Shown here in pieces: positions 6,588 to 13,557 of a DNA stretch of 36,862 nucleotides; the first letter of the stretch is position 1, and every line of letters begins with the position of its first letter. The position numbers were made by a program, and so were the translations under genes. Origin of the DNA: Lachnospiraceae bacterium (GTDB taxonomy: Bacteria; Bacillota; Clostridia; Lachnospirales; Lachnospiraceae). The stretch lies in NCBI GenBank assembly GCA_017449745.1, contig JAFTFD010000142.1, forward strand, positions 1 through 36,862, written 5' to 3'. The notes beneath the pieces are model-generated. The model was not told the origin of the DNA. It saw nothing but the letters and a program-made list of their open reading frames with translations, and ran no database searches.

Positions 6588-6617
6588 ATATTAGCACCAC
6601 GTTTACAAATATGTCAA
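6588..6617 (-). promoter_or_regulatory. Early leftward promoter (pL-like)
   Basis: On the minus strand TTGACA (6617-6612) is followed after 18 bp by TAATAT (6593-6588), with an upstream TG giving an extended -10 (TGCTAATAT). It drives the Cro-like gene and the early operon. Operator-like site O3 overlaps the -35 and O2 lies just downstream. Confidence 0.75.
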
Positions 6618-6632
6618 TGCGTATTTGCAAGT
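6615..6632. promoter_or_regulatory. Operator-like site O3
   Basis: CAATGCGTATTTGCAAGT is a degenerate copy of the 18-bp operator. The right half TTGCAAGT is well kept. It overlaps the -35 of the leftward promoter. Confidence 0.5.
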
Positions 6633-6655
6633 TTTTTTCATTCTTTGATCGGGCG

Positions 6656-6673
6656 AATTGCATTTTTGCAATT
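6656..6673. promoter_or_regulatory. Operator-like palindrome O4
   Basis: AATTGCATTTTTGCAATT is a perfect inverted repeat (7 bp, 4-bp spacer) with the same TTGC...GCAA core as O2. It covers the -35 of the repressor promoter, suggesting autoregulation or Cro control. Confidence 0.65.
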
Positions 6674-6686
6674 ATCAGAGTATAAT
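6658..6686 (+). promoter_or_regulatory. Repressor/lysogeny promoter
   Basis: TTGCAT (6658-6663), a 17-bp spacer and TATAAT (6681-6686) lie 33 bp before the repressor ATG at 6719. The -35 is inside operator-like site O4. Confidence 0.75.
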
Positions 6687-6718
6687 ATGTTTTACGCAGG
6701 GGAGAAGCGAGGTGCTTT

Positions 6719-7102
6719 ATGAGTATTAAAGAGATCTTGAAGAGTCGACGTATAGAACTAGGATATACTATGAAGGAGCTTGCTGATTTAGTCGGTGTTA
6801 GTGAGGGAACTATTTCCCGATGGGAGTCTGGTGACATCGCCAACATGCGCAGGGATAAGATAGTTTCTTTGGCAAAAGCGCTTAAACTATCCCCAGCAGT
6901 TATTATGGAGTGGGAAGAATCTGACGATGATTCATACTACATTGATAAGGAGGCACGCGAATACGCGGAATTTCTCTACAAGAATCCTGAGTACCGTGTA
7001 CTTTTCGATGCTTCTCGTAATGTTAAGGCCGAAGATATCGATTTTGTAAGACAGATGATTGACCGTCTCGGAGGCAAAAACAATGATGACACCGGAGCAT
7101 AA
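6719..7102 (+). CDS. CI-like XRE repressor
   Basis: A 127-aa protein. The N-terminal helix-turn-helix covers residues 5-60 (YTMKELADLVGVSEGTISRW), and the C-terminal 60 residues (EAREYAEFLYKNPEYRVLF and a final helix) match the short non-LexA C-terminus of Firmicutes phage repressors. It should hold the prophage silent by binding the 18-bp palindromes around the divergent promoters. It lacks a self-cleaving peptidase domain, so induction is more likely through the adjacent ImmA-like protease. The repressor gene and that gene overlap by 20 nt. Confidence 0.9.
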   Translation: MSIKEILKSRRIELGYTMKELADLVGVSEGTISRWESGDIANMRRDKIVSLAKALKLSPAVIMEWEESDDDSYYIDKEAREYAEFLYKNPEYRVLFDASRNVKAEDIDFVRQMIDRLGGKNNDDTGA

Positions 7103-7496
7103 TGTGCAGTATTTAGATATGCCCACTACTGTCCACAGTTTCGTAAAATCGAATCCTGATGGTTCCTATACCATTGCCATCAACGCCCGTCTCAGTTACG
7201 ATGGCCGTCTTAAAGCGTATGACCATGAGATCCACCATATTCAGAACGGCGATTACGACTATGATATCACCCGCGATCTGAACCAGATTGAACTCGAAGC
7301 ACATGCCGCAGCTGCTGTTGCTGCTCTTCCAGAGCCTGAACCGGCATCTCCGCAGCCGGCCCGTAAGAAACGCAAGCGCTGCAAGACCAACACATGGCGT
7401 AAACGCAGAAATACGATGCGTGCTCTCGGGATCTCTGTTGATCCCTGGAGCGAACACGAAAGACACTGGATGGATCCAGACTGGAAATTCTACTAG
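7083..7496 (+). CDS. ImmA/IrrE-like metallopeptidase
   Basis: A 137-aa protein; start ATG 7083 is chosen because GGAGG lies 8 nt upstream inside the repressor gene. The zinc motif HEIHH is at residues 48-52, with downstream glutamates (QIELEAHA around 68-75) as expected for the third ligand. The C-terminus is basic and Pro-rich. In ICEBs1 and similar phages, ImmA cleaves the repressor encoded by the preceding gene to induce the element; the gene order here is the same. It is somewhat short for the family but has the active site. Confidence 0.85.
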   Translation: MMTPEHNVQYLDMPTTVHSFVKSNPDGSYTIAINARLSYDGRLKAYDHEIHHIQNGDYDYDITRDLNQIELEAHAAAAVAALPEPEPASPQPARKKRKRCKTNTWRKRRNTMRALGISVDPWSEHERHWMDPDWKFY

Positions 7497-7565
7497 CAGG
7501 AAGGAGGGAATACCGAAAATTTAAAATACAGTTCTTTTATACACACCATATTCAAGGAGGAAAAC

Positions 7566-8123
7566 ATGAAAGCAAAAAGAAATGTAATGTCTCTGATCCT
7601 GACAATAATACTTGCTGTGTCGTTGCTGTGTCCGGCTGCAGTCTTTGCTGATACTACTGTATATACAACAGAAACCGGCACGAAGTATCACAGCACATCC
7701 ACATGCTCCGGGCTAAGCAATGCGAAAAAGGTTTATACAGACACGGAAAGCAGCGCGATCAGCCGTGGCCTCACGAAATGCAGTAAATGCTGGAACGGAT
7801 CTTCCAGCAGCTCGTCTTCTTCCAGTAGTTCCTCGACAACATCTTCCATTACTACTACCACTACCACGAAGGCGTCGACCGCTGCCACTGCAAAGATTGC
7901 ATTAAAGGCAAAGACCAAGAAGGTCAAAGTCGGAAAGAAACTCAAAATCAAATTAACGAACAACAAAAGCAAAGTAAAATGGACTCTTTCCAACAAAAGG
8001 GCAAAGATAACAAAGAAGACAAACTCCTACGTAGTTATTAAAGGCAAAAAGAAGGGAAATGTGGTCTTGAAAGCAAAAGCCGGCGGAAAGACTTACAAAA
8101 TCAAAATAAAGGTCGTGAAATAA
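7566..8123 (+). CDS. Secreted Ig-like protein, lysogenic conversion candidate
   Basis: A 185-aa protein with a clear signal peptide (residues 1-28, hydrophobic core SLILTIILAVSLL, probable cleavage after VFA). Next is a domain with the pattern Y-x5-G-x-KYHSTSTC ... CSKCW (about residues 32-76), seen in small secreted Gram-positive proteins. A 13-Ser and Thr-rich linker (about 79-100) follows, and then a very Lys-rich bacterial Ig-like (Big2-like) domain to the end. AAGGAGG precedes the ATG. It lies between repressor and integrase on the lysogeny strand, so it may be expressed in the lysogen and alter the host surface. Role unknown. Confidence 0.8.
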   Translation: MKAKRNVMSLILTIILAVSLLCPAAVFADTTVYTTETGTKYHSTSTCSGLSNAKKVYTDTESSAISRGLTKCSKCWNGSSSSSSSSSSSSTTSSITTTTTTKASTAATAKIALKAKTKKVKVGKKLKIKLTNNKSKVKWTLSNKRAKITKKTNSYVVIKGKKKGNVVLKAKAGGKTYKIKIKVVK

Positions 8124-8124
8124 A

Positions 8125-8496
8125 ATGAAAGCAGGAATGCGAAAGCCCAGCATCAAACGGAGCGTGAAGGCCAGAACGACAGGCCGGATCAAAAGATCCA
8201 TAAAGCGTTCGGTCAATCCGTTGTACGGCAAGAAGGGAATGGGATTTATTAAGAACCCGGAGAAGGCACTGAAAAACGCTGTCTATCATCGCACTACTTT
8301 TGGCGTCAGTGATGTTGCCATGGCTGCCAGCAAAGCAACCGGTTCCGGAAAAAGAAGTAATCCTTCGAAAGCTGTGCCCAGTGTGCTTTCGATTATAACA
8401 ATCCTGATCGGCATTGCGCTTCTTCTGGCCTCTCCGATCGGCATCGTTTTCATTCTGCTCGGGATTGTAATATTGATTGTAATCAATAAATTATAA
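8125..8496 (+). CDS. Basic membrane protein of the lysogeny module
   Basis: A 123-aa protein starting 1 nt after the secreted-protein gene stops. The first ~75 residues are very basic with the block KARTTGRIKRSIKRSVNP and YGKKGMGFIKNPEKALKN, a pattern seen in uncharacterised Firmicutes prophage proteins near integrases. Two hydrophobic helices follow (about 88-121, ending LLGIVILIVINKL). The layout suggests a membrane-anchored protein with a cytoplasmic basic domain. Superinfection exclusion is a possible role for this location but is not shown by the sequence. Confidence 0.75.
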   Translation: MKAGMRKPSIKRSVKARTTGRIKRSIKRSVNPLYGKKGMGFIKNPEKALKNAVYHRTTFGVSDVAMAASKATGSGKRSNPSKAVPSVLSIITILIGIALLLASPIGIVFILLGIVILIVINKL

Positions 8497-8500
8497 TAAT

Positions 8501-8535
8501 AAAAACCGCCCGACCTGTTGCAGCAGGTCGAGCGG
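8501..8535 (-). terminator. Rho-independent terminator, minus strand
   Basis: On the minus strand CCGC-T-CGACCTG, loop CTGCAA, CAGGTCG-G-GCGG is followed by TTTTTATTATT. The stem is 11 bp with one mismatch. It would stop leftward transcription that has passed the lysis genes and crossed the integrase gene antisense. It has no U-tract for plus-strand transcripts. Confidence 0.75.
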
Positions 8536-8651
8536 CAGCTTCTGAGATGGTGGCCGCCTCAATGAGTAGATCCTCTTGATTATACCACCCTCTGGAGCGC
8601 AGGCACAAGTAAACTGCGCTATTTTTGCGCCCATTTTCAGGAGGTGATCTC

Positions 8652-9656
8652 ATGGCGCGCATCGAAAGAACGCCATCCGGCAAATATCGGATTCGCGTTT
8701 ACATCGGAAAAGATGCTGCCGGTAAAAAACACTGGAAGTCTATCACGCATAATGACAAAACGAAACTGAAGCTGATTGCGGCAGAATATGAAGATACCCA
8801 CAAAGAATACATAGAGTACGACACATTTAAAAAAGCCGCAGAGAATTATATCGCGATCCGCAAACCTGTTTTGAGTCCTTACACAATCAAGACCTACCAG
8901 GACACTCTTGATATGCTTTCTGATAAGTATTCATGGTTCTGTGATTCAAGCGTAGACGATATATCCGAAATGTCGCTGCAGAAGCTGATCAATGCACTTG
9001 CCATTGGTGGAAAGTCCTCTAAGTACATCCGAAACATTCATGGATTTATCAGATCTACTATCTCGAACGCAGGCTGTAAAGTGCCGCCAGTCACACTTCC
9101 AGAGAAGAAACGTCCGGATCTTCATGAGCCAACAACCGACGAGATCAAAAAAGTTATTGAAGCTTCAGTCGGAACTGCACTGGAGATCCCGATCCTGCTC
9201 GGCATACACGGCCTGCGCCGCGGCGAGATCTGTGCATTACACTATCCGGAAGACTTCGAGGATAATGTTGCACACATCAGGCGCAGTGCGGTATACCTCG
9301 GAAAAGGCGAACGATTCGAAAAGACTCCGAAGAACCAGCAGTCAGACCGGCTCGTTCCTCTGACGCCTTCTCTGGTGGAAAAAATCGAAAAGCAGGGATA
9401 TGTGGTCCGCTGCGCTCCGCAGACTCTGACCACTTCTTTCAGAAAGCTCCTGGAGAAAAACAAGCTGCCGCTATTTCGTTTCCATGATCTTCGCCACTAT
9501 TTTGCTTCATACCTTCACGAACAAGGATTCACGGATGAAGAAATAATCTCTCTGGGCGGATGGAAAACGGACTATGTCATGAAAAGAGTATATCGATATG
9601 CTTTGGATGACGGTACAAATGGTCGTATGAAAGAGGCAATGGCAAAGCTATTTTAA
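8652..9656 (+). CDS. int: Tyrosine integrase
   Basis: A 334-aa protein. ATG 8652 is preceded by an ideal AGGAGGTGATCTC. Residues 1-40 form an AP2-like arm-binding domain (ARIERTPSGKYRIRVYIG), residues about 55-145 a core-binding SAM-like domain, and the rest the catalytic domain. That domain has Arg189 (HGLRRGEIC), His278/Arg281 (HDLRHYFAS), Trp304 (GGWK) and Tyr314 (KRVYRY). It integrates the phage at a tRNA gene and, with an excisionase, excises it. The attP lies directly downstream with two pairs of direct-repeat arm sites, as expected for an enzyme with an arm-binding domain. Confidence 0.95.
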   Translation: MARIERTPSGKYRIRVYIGKDAAGKKHWKSITHNDKTKLKLIAAEYEDTHKEYIEYDTFKKAAENYIAIRKPVLSPYTIKTYQDTLDMLSDKYSWFCDSSVDDISEMSLQKLINALAIGGKSSKYIRNIHGFIRSTISNAGCKVPPVTLPEKKRPDLHEPTTDEIKKVIEASVGTALEIPILLGIHGLRRGEICALHYPEDFEDNVAHIRRSAVYLGKGERFEKTPKNQQSDRLVPLTPSLVEKIEKQGYVVRCAPQTLTTSFRKLLEKNKLPLFRFHDLRHYFASYLHEQGFTDEEIISLGGWKTDYVMKRVYRYALDDGTNGRMKEAMAKLF

Positions 9657-9729
9657 AACGAAAGTTGACGCAAAAAGTTGACGCATGGCAAAAACATGCA
9701 GGTTTTATGCGTTGTTTAGGCATTATTTT

Positions 9730-9754
9730 CAAGGTTCGAATCCTTGTAGCCCTG
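9730..9754 (+). other. attP core: 3' end of a tRNA gene
   Basis: CAAGG-TTCGAAT-CCTTG is a perfect tRNA T-arm (5-bp stem, 7-nt loop), followed by the 7-nt acceptor strand TAGCCCT and a discriminator G. The upstream sequence does not fold as a tRNA, so only the 3' end is present. This is the signature of integration into a host tRNA gene, whose 5' end should begin AGGGCTA. Confidence 0.8.
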
Positions 9755-9761
9755 TAAAATC

Positions 9762-9797
9762 AGCGGGAAGTCATAGATGTATGATTTCCCGCTTTTT
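9762..9797 (+). terminator. Integrase/lysogeny operon terminator
   Basis: AGCGGGAA-G-TCAT, loop AGATGT, ATGA-T-TTCCCGCT followed by TTTTT. The stem is 12 bp with one mismatch. The flanking GTAAAATCA/TGATTTTAC also pair, so the whole region 9754-9809 is an extended inverted repeat that may act in both directions. Confidence 0.75.
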
Positions 9798-9906
9798 GTT
9801 GATTTTACGCGGTTTTCTCGCATTCATATCTGAGTGTTCAATAACCAGATATGTATTAAAAAATCCATGTTTGAGTGTAAAAGTTGACGCGCCAGTTGAC
9901 GCACCA

Positions 9907-10020
9907 TCATCTGTGATCTGATCGCAGGATGTATGCAATTAAAAGCACTGCCGCAGCTGCGATCGGCGATGTTATGATGATAGTTCCAGCCATCAATATA
10001 TTACATATCATTTCCTGCAT
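9907..10020 (-). CDS. Small membrane protein after endolysin, 37 aa
   Basis: A gene below common length cut-offs. ATG 10020 is preceded by AAAGGAGGATCGAT, a near-perfect ribosome site, and opens 37 codons to TGA 9909-9907. After a short N-terminus (MQEMICNIL) the protein is one hydrophobic helix (about residues 10-31, including IIITSPIAAAAVLLIAYIL) with a basic end (RSDHR). It is the last gene of the leftward late operon, 15 nt after the endolysin, next to an attP arm site. A second holin/antiholin-like or lysis accessory role fits its location. No family recognised. Confidence 0.7.
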   Translation of the reverse strand: MQEMICNILMAGTIIITSPIAAAAVLLIAYILRSDHR

Positions 10021-10035
10021 ATCGATCCTCCTTTG

Positions 10036-11508
10036 TTATTTCTTCTTAATATATGAAGCTTTTACAAATCCATAGTACTTCCTGGCGATCCTGATGTAAT
10101 ACCATTTGCTCCCGTCCTTTGCCTTGACGGTATCGCATACATCCACCTCGTTTCCTTTGGCCAGCTTTGGCCATGACTTAATTGTCTGGTTCTCTGTGCC
10201 TGCCCACGTCCGGACATTGAGCAGGCTGCAGTTGTACACCACTCCAGTCCACTTCGGCGTCTTAGACGGTGCGGCTGCGTTCGTAGCAGTTGTCGAAGTT
10301 GTTGAACCGGTTGATGAAGTAGTTGATGCAGTTGTTGAGCCAGTTGATGCAGACGAATAACGCGGTTTCGCAAATCCCCGGATATATCCCCATCCTATAT
10401 TGACTGTTCGTTTACCAACAACTCCATTCATATTACCTTCAATGACTGTGAACTGTTTCTTTGCAGTGTTTACGGATTCCACGATACCGATATGGTCCGC
10501 CCATCCCGTGTTCGGCTGCACGCCGTCGTCCCAGTTATAACAAACGATATCCCCGACTGCAGGTGTAACAGATCCATCCTCATTCCAGATGCCGGCAGGT
10601 TTGAATACGTCTTCGATGAACCTCTCTACTCCGCATTCCGTTCCGCCGATCGGATCCACGGTTCCGCAGGCAATGAAAGCTGCAGATACCGTCGTCGCGC
10701 AATAATCATCCGTGTATGTGACCTTGTATCCTCTGGCCCTTGGCGTATAGCTGTTATACAGGTCGATTATATCCTTATGTGTGCCTTCTGCTCTGCTCTT
10801 TCCGATCCATGCGCGCATTACAGCCAGGACGTCTTCTGCTGTGATTCCTGTCTTTTCTACAGCAGTCTTTGCTGCAGTCCGATCTTTTTTCGCGCACATT
10901 GCTTTCCACTGTTCTTTCGTCAGTTTGGAAGTGTTACGGTCCACCTTCCCTCCTGAGTTTGTGTACTGCCAGATCGTCCAGGACTTCCAGTCTCCGATGT
11001 TGTATCGGCTCGGAAATGCCGGCACGTCCCAACTGCTACTGTAATCCGGGTATCCCGCGAACCACAGCGGCACCAGCGCCGCAACATTCGCGCAGTCCGC
11101 GCATCCGGTCGATCCTGTATATAACATCGGATAGATCCCGGCCAGTGCATAAAACGCATTGCAGAAGGCTTTCACCCATGTTGTCGATCTCCACGCTGAA
11201 TTATCATCGGATTCCCAATCGATCGCTGGAATGATATCACCCTTATCCAAATCCGGTTTGATAACCGAATAGAAATATTCCGCCTCCTTCTTCGCGGTCA
11301 GGCCGGTGGCGTAGTGATACGCTGCCAGCAGCTTTCCATCCTTCCTTGCTCTGTCCATCGCGGGACGGTAGTATGACTCCCACTTGTATGCAGACATCCA
11401 CTGCGTCGCCTTAACGATCGCGAAATCAGATTCCTTGTAAGCTTTTTCAGTGACTGCATTGAACGGCCATCCATTATAATGACTGATGTCGATTCCTTTT
11501 AATGACAT
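10036..11508 (-). CDS. Endolysin: GH25 muramidase, CHAP and SH3b domains
   Basis: A 490-aa protein with two catalytic domains. Residues 1-210 are a GH25 lysozyme (GIDISHYNG at 5-13, catalytic DWE at 97-99, WTIWQY near 178), which cuts the glycan. Residues about 225-385 are a CHAP amidase/peptidase (Cys270 in DDYCATTVS, GDIVCYNWDDG, His339 in WADHIGIVE). A Ser/Thr-rich linker (386-412) leads to an SH3b wall-binding domain (about 418-490). There is no signal peptide, so it needs the holin. GGAGG precedes the ATG. A GGGATCC/GGATCCC inverted repeat (11532-11558) lies in its leader. Confidence 0.92.
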   Translation of the reverse strand: MSLKGIDISHYNGWPFNAVTEKAYKESDFAIVKATQWMSAYKWESYYRPAMDRARKDGKLLAAYHYATGLTAKKEAEYFYSVIKPDLDKGDIIPAIDWESDDNSAWRSTTWVKAFCNAFYALAGIYPMLYTGSTGCADCANVAALVPLWFAGYPDYSSSWDVPAFPSRYNIGDWKSWTIWQYTNSGGKVDRNTSKLTKEQWKAMCAKKDRTAAKTAVEKTGITAEDVLAVMRAWIGKSRAEGTHKDIIDLYNSYTPRARGYKVTYTDDYCATTVSAAFIACGTVDPIGGTECGVERFIEDVFKPAGIWNEDGSVTPAVGDIVCYNWDDGVQPNTGWADHIGIVESVNTAKKQFTVIEGNMNGVVGKRTVNIGWGYIRGFAKPRYSSASTGSTTASTTSSTGSTTSTTATNAAAPSKTPKWTGVVYNCSLLNVRTWAGTENQTIKSWPKLAKGNEVDVCDTVKAKDGSKWYYIRIARKYYGFVKASYIKKK

Positions 11509-11577
11509 TGATTTCCTCCTATACGCAAACAGGGATCCAGACTTTTCGCCCGGATCCCCTATATTCAGTGTGTAGTT

Positions 11578-12066
11578 TTACTTCCCGTCGTCTTCCATAT
11601 TCGCTGCGGGTATAATGCCGGCCAGCTGGTACTTCTGCAGCTCGGCCTGTACAATCAGGTACTTCGCCTTCAGTTCGTCGTAGCTGTCGTTCTGGATGCT
11701 GTTATGTACGTTGTTCACAAAATTCTTCAGGAACTTTGGCAACGGCACGCCCATTTTATCCAGATTCTCAATGATTGAAAGGCACTCCATCAGCAGAATA
11801 TACAGGCTGATGGCTTTCAATATGTATGGTGGCAACTGCATCCCTGTCGTGAACAGAATCCCCATCAGGATGATCAGAATCTCTCCCACCTTCTTAACGA
11901 GGCCTGCACGCATTTTCGCCGATTCAAAATTCTTCTGCACAAACCATGCTGCCAGAAAGCCTGTGACGATGTCGATCGCCATCATGGCACATGGTAAAAT
12001 CATGATCCATTTGTAACTGGCAAAGTGTACCTTCGCCAGCAGATCCATCAGTGTAGCTGTCTGCAT
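11578..12066 (-). CDS. Holin
   Basis: A 162-aa protein; start ATG 12066 follows a GGAGG site, which rejects longer readings. Three to four hydrophobic segments are seen: about residues 15-40 (WIMILPCAMMAIDIVTGFLAAW), 60-80 (ILIILMGILFTTGM) and 85-105. The sequence pattern, with a DIVTGFLAAW block and a charged cytoplasmic C-terminus (LKFLKNFVNN and following), matches the phage holin / toxin-secretion family. It would form the membrane lesion that releases the endolysin encoded 69 bp downstream. Confidence 0.85.
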   Translation of the reverse strand: MQTATLMDLLAKVHFASYKWIMILPCAMMAIDIVTGFLAAWFVQKNFESAKMRAGLVKKVGEILIILMGILFTTGMQLPPYILKAISLYILLMECLSIIENLDKMGVPLPKFLKNFVNNVHNSIQNDSYDELKAKYLIVQAELQKYQLAGIIPAANMEDDGK

Positions 12067-12067
12067 T

Positions 12068-12250
12068 TCATATTCCTCCGTCAATCTTTTCGATTTTATT
12101 TGCCAGCTCGTATACTTCCAGTTCGAAATCGTCCCCCGCACAGTCGGCCAGACCGTTCTGTGCGAGGATCGAATACAATCGATCGATCAGGTTCGCTTCT
12201 CTTCTGACGATATCCACCAGTTCGGTGACTGTCTCATAATTTGTTTCCAT
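12068..12250 (-). CDS. Small helical protein between RT and holin, 60 aa
   Basis: A 60-aa acidic protein with heptad-like helices (TNYETVTELVDIVRREANLI and ELEVYELANKIEKI) and no membrane segment. AGAGGATTAAAG precedes the ATG, and the gene overlaps the 3' end of the reverse transcriptase gene by 17 nt and stops 1 nt before the holin ATG. Its position next to the RT makes a DGR accessory role possible, but known Avd proteins are about twice as long, and small helical proteins are also usual ahead of holins. Function unknown. Confidence 0.65.
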   Translation of the reverse strand: METNYETVTELVDIVRREANLIDRLYSILAQNGLADCAGDDFELEVYELANKIEKIDGGI

Positions 12251-13304
12251 CTTTAATCCTCTTTCTGTTTGCTCTGATGATGTTCTTCAGACGTTTTGCT
12301 TTGATGTCATCGAAATATTTCTTCCTGATGTTTACTCCGCTGCAATGTTTCAGCTGCCCGACTCTTGATAACAGGCCTGCCGCTTCTCTCACTGACAATG
12401 TTTTTCCTGTTTCGATCTTCTTTTTCACCCTCCTGCATTGTCGGACAAGCTTCAAATAATTTCGCTTCCGCAGAAGGGTGTATCCGTGAAAGAACCGATA
12501 ACCCACGAAATCGACGCCTCTGTCGTCCACCCTGAATACCTGCCAGTTCTTTTTCAGCTCCAGACCTAATGAGCCGAGATGTTTCGCGACTGCCCTGATC
12601 GCCTTGTGCAGCTTCTTCTTGTTCGGGCCTATCAGGACGAGATCGTCCATGTTCCGGACGTAATACTTTACTCCGTCGCATGTAGTGATCATTTGATCCA
12701 GAGATTCCAGAAATACATTCGCAAGCCACTGGTTCAGATAGAATCCGATCGTCAGTCCGGCTCCGTCAGAAGTGATGATCTTGCGGATTAATCCGAGGAA
12801 CTTTTCGTCCTTTATCTTTCTTCGAAGGACATCCATCATCTTCTCGTGGCTGATATTCGGATAATAATGCCTGATATCCATCTTCGTGCAATATTTCGAT
12901 CCTTTGACATCTTTCATTGCCTTTTTCATATATTTGATCGCATGCATATTTCCGCGTCCCGGGATCGATGCGCAGCTGTGTGCGTACATGCCGCGCATGA
13001 AGATCGGTCTGGCCACTTCCACAATCAGGCGATGTATGATTCCATCCGGATAATACGGCACGACTCCGATCGTTCTCTTTTTAACTGAACATGTATCCAG
13101 TATCGTGATGTGTCTCGGATCCGTCGGAACGTATGTCCCGCATTTCAGAATCTCATACACTTTATCTGTGTATTTCTCTACGTCGCTTAGTACCTTTTTA
13201 ACATCGTGCCTCTTCCGCTTCCCTTTCGAGCCTTCTATAATGACCTTCCGGATCAGATTTCTGTCCAGCATTTTCTCACATAGATGTCCGATTCTTTTCG
13301 GCAT
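12234..13304 (-). CDS. DGR reverse transcriptase
   Basis: A 356-aa reverse transcriptase. Motif A is KMDIRHYYPN (Asp143), motif B is LTIGFYLNQWLANVFL (187-200), motif C is NMDD (218-221), and motif E-like DFVGYRFF follows. Motif B aligns with the DGR-specific IGxxxSQ box, but with Asn191 in place of Ser, and motif C has Asn rather than Tyr before MDD. There is no intron maturase or endonuclease domain. It should copy the TR RNA with errors at adenines so that cDNA replaces the VR. AAGGAG precedes the ATG. The TR lies 117 bp upstream on the same strand, and the target gene just beyond. Confidence 0.92.
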   Translation of the reverse strand: MPKRIGHLCEKMLDRNLIRKVIIEGSKGKRKRHDVKKVLSDVEKYTDKVYEILKCGTYVPTDPRHITILDTCSVKKRTIGVVPYYPDGIIHRLIVEVARPIFMRGMYAHSCASIPGRGNMHAIKYMKKAMKDVKGSKYCTKMDIRHYYPNISHEKMMDVLRRKIKDEKFLGLIRKIITSDGAGLTIGFYLNQWLANVFLESLDQMITTCDGVKYYVRNMDDLVLIGPNKKKLHKAIRAVAKHLGSLGLELKKNWQVFRVDDRGVDFVGYRFFHGYTLLRKRNYLKLVRQCRRVKKKIETGKTLSVREAAGLLSRVGQLKHCSGVNIRKKYFDDIKAKRLKNIIRANRKRIKDGNKL

Positions 13305-13420
13305 TGTTTCTCCTTGTTCGCCTCAGAGCTTTTCGAGAATAACCTACTAGGCCCTGCCCTATGCGGCGATATTTTTGCCAAGTGGCAAGGAATTACTGCG
13401 TCACCCAGATAAATTGACAA

Positions 13421-13557
13421 GGTGGCGGGAGCCATAGTTCGCGTTGGTGTTCGACGCCGTGTTGTTCGCGTTGACGTAGAAGAATCCATAGTTATCGTTG
13501 TCGTTATAGTTGCCGCCCACGCGCGCGACGTAGGTGTCGGTGTTCGAGTTGACGCGG
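13421..13557 (-). repeat. DGR template repeat (TR)
   Basis: About 137 bp aligned without gaps to 13688-13824 (offset 267). Read in the target gene's frame it has 12 AAC codons (as in GGNYNDNDNYGFFYVNAN), the codon that adenine mutagenesis can diversify most widely without making stops. Of 38 adenines on this strand, 18 differ in VR (12 A to G, 6 A to T); of 99 other bases, one differs (13523, C to T on the coding strand). Confidence 0.95.

Larger units (their letters stand above)
9663..9902. other. attP region with integrase arm sites
   Basis: AGTTGACGC occurs four times in the same orientation, as two pairs: 9663-9671 with 9676-9684, and 9882-9890 with 9894-9902. The pairs flank the tRNA-like core at 9730-9754. 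This is the usual arrangement of P and P' arms around a crossover core for integrases of the lambda/Tn916 type. Confidence 0.75.

Noticed and set aside
9679-9754. A complete tRNA gene ending in the T-arm
   Set aside because: No 5' acceptor strand complementary to TAGCCCT and no D or anticodon arm upstream; only the attP-borne 3' end is present.
10492-10956. Plus-strand ORF inside the endolysin gene
   Set aside because: Antisense to a clearly conserved enzyme; no start signal.
12234-13304. Group II intron, retron or abortive-infection RT
   Set aside because: No maturase or intron structure, no msr/msd, and the neighbouring TR/VR pair shows adenine bias, so DGR is the clear reading.
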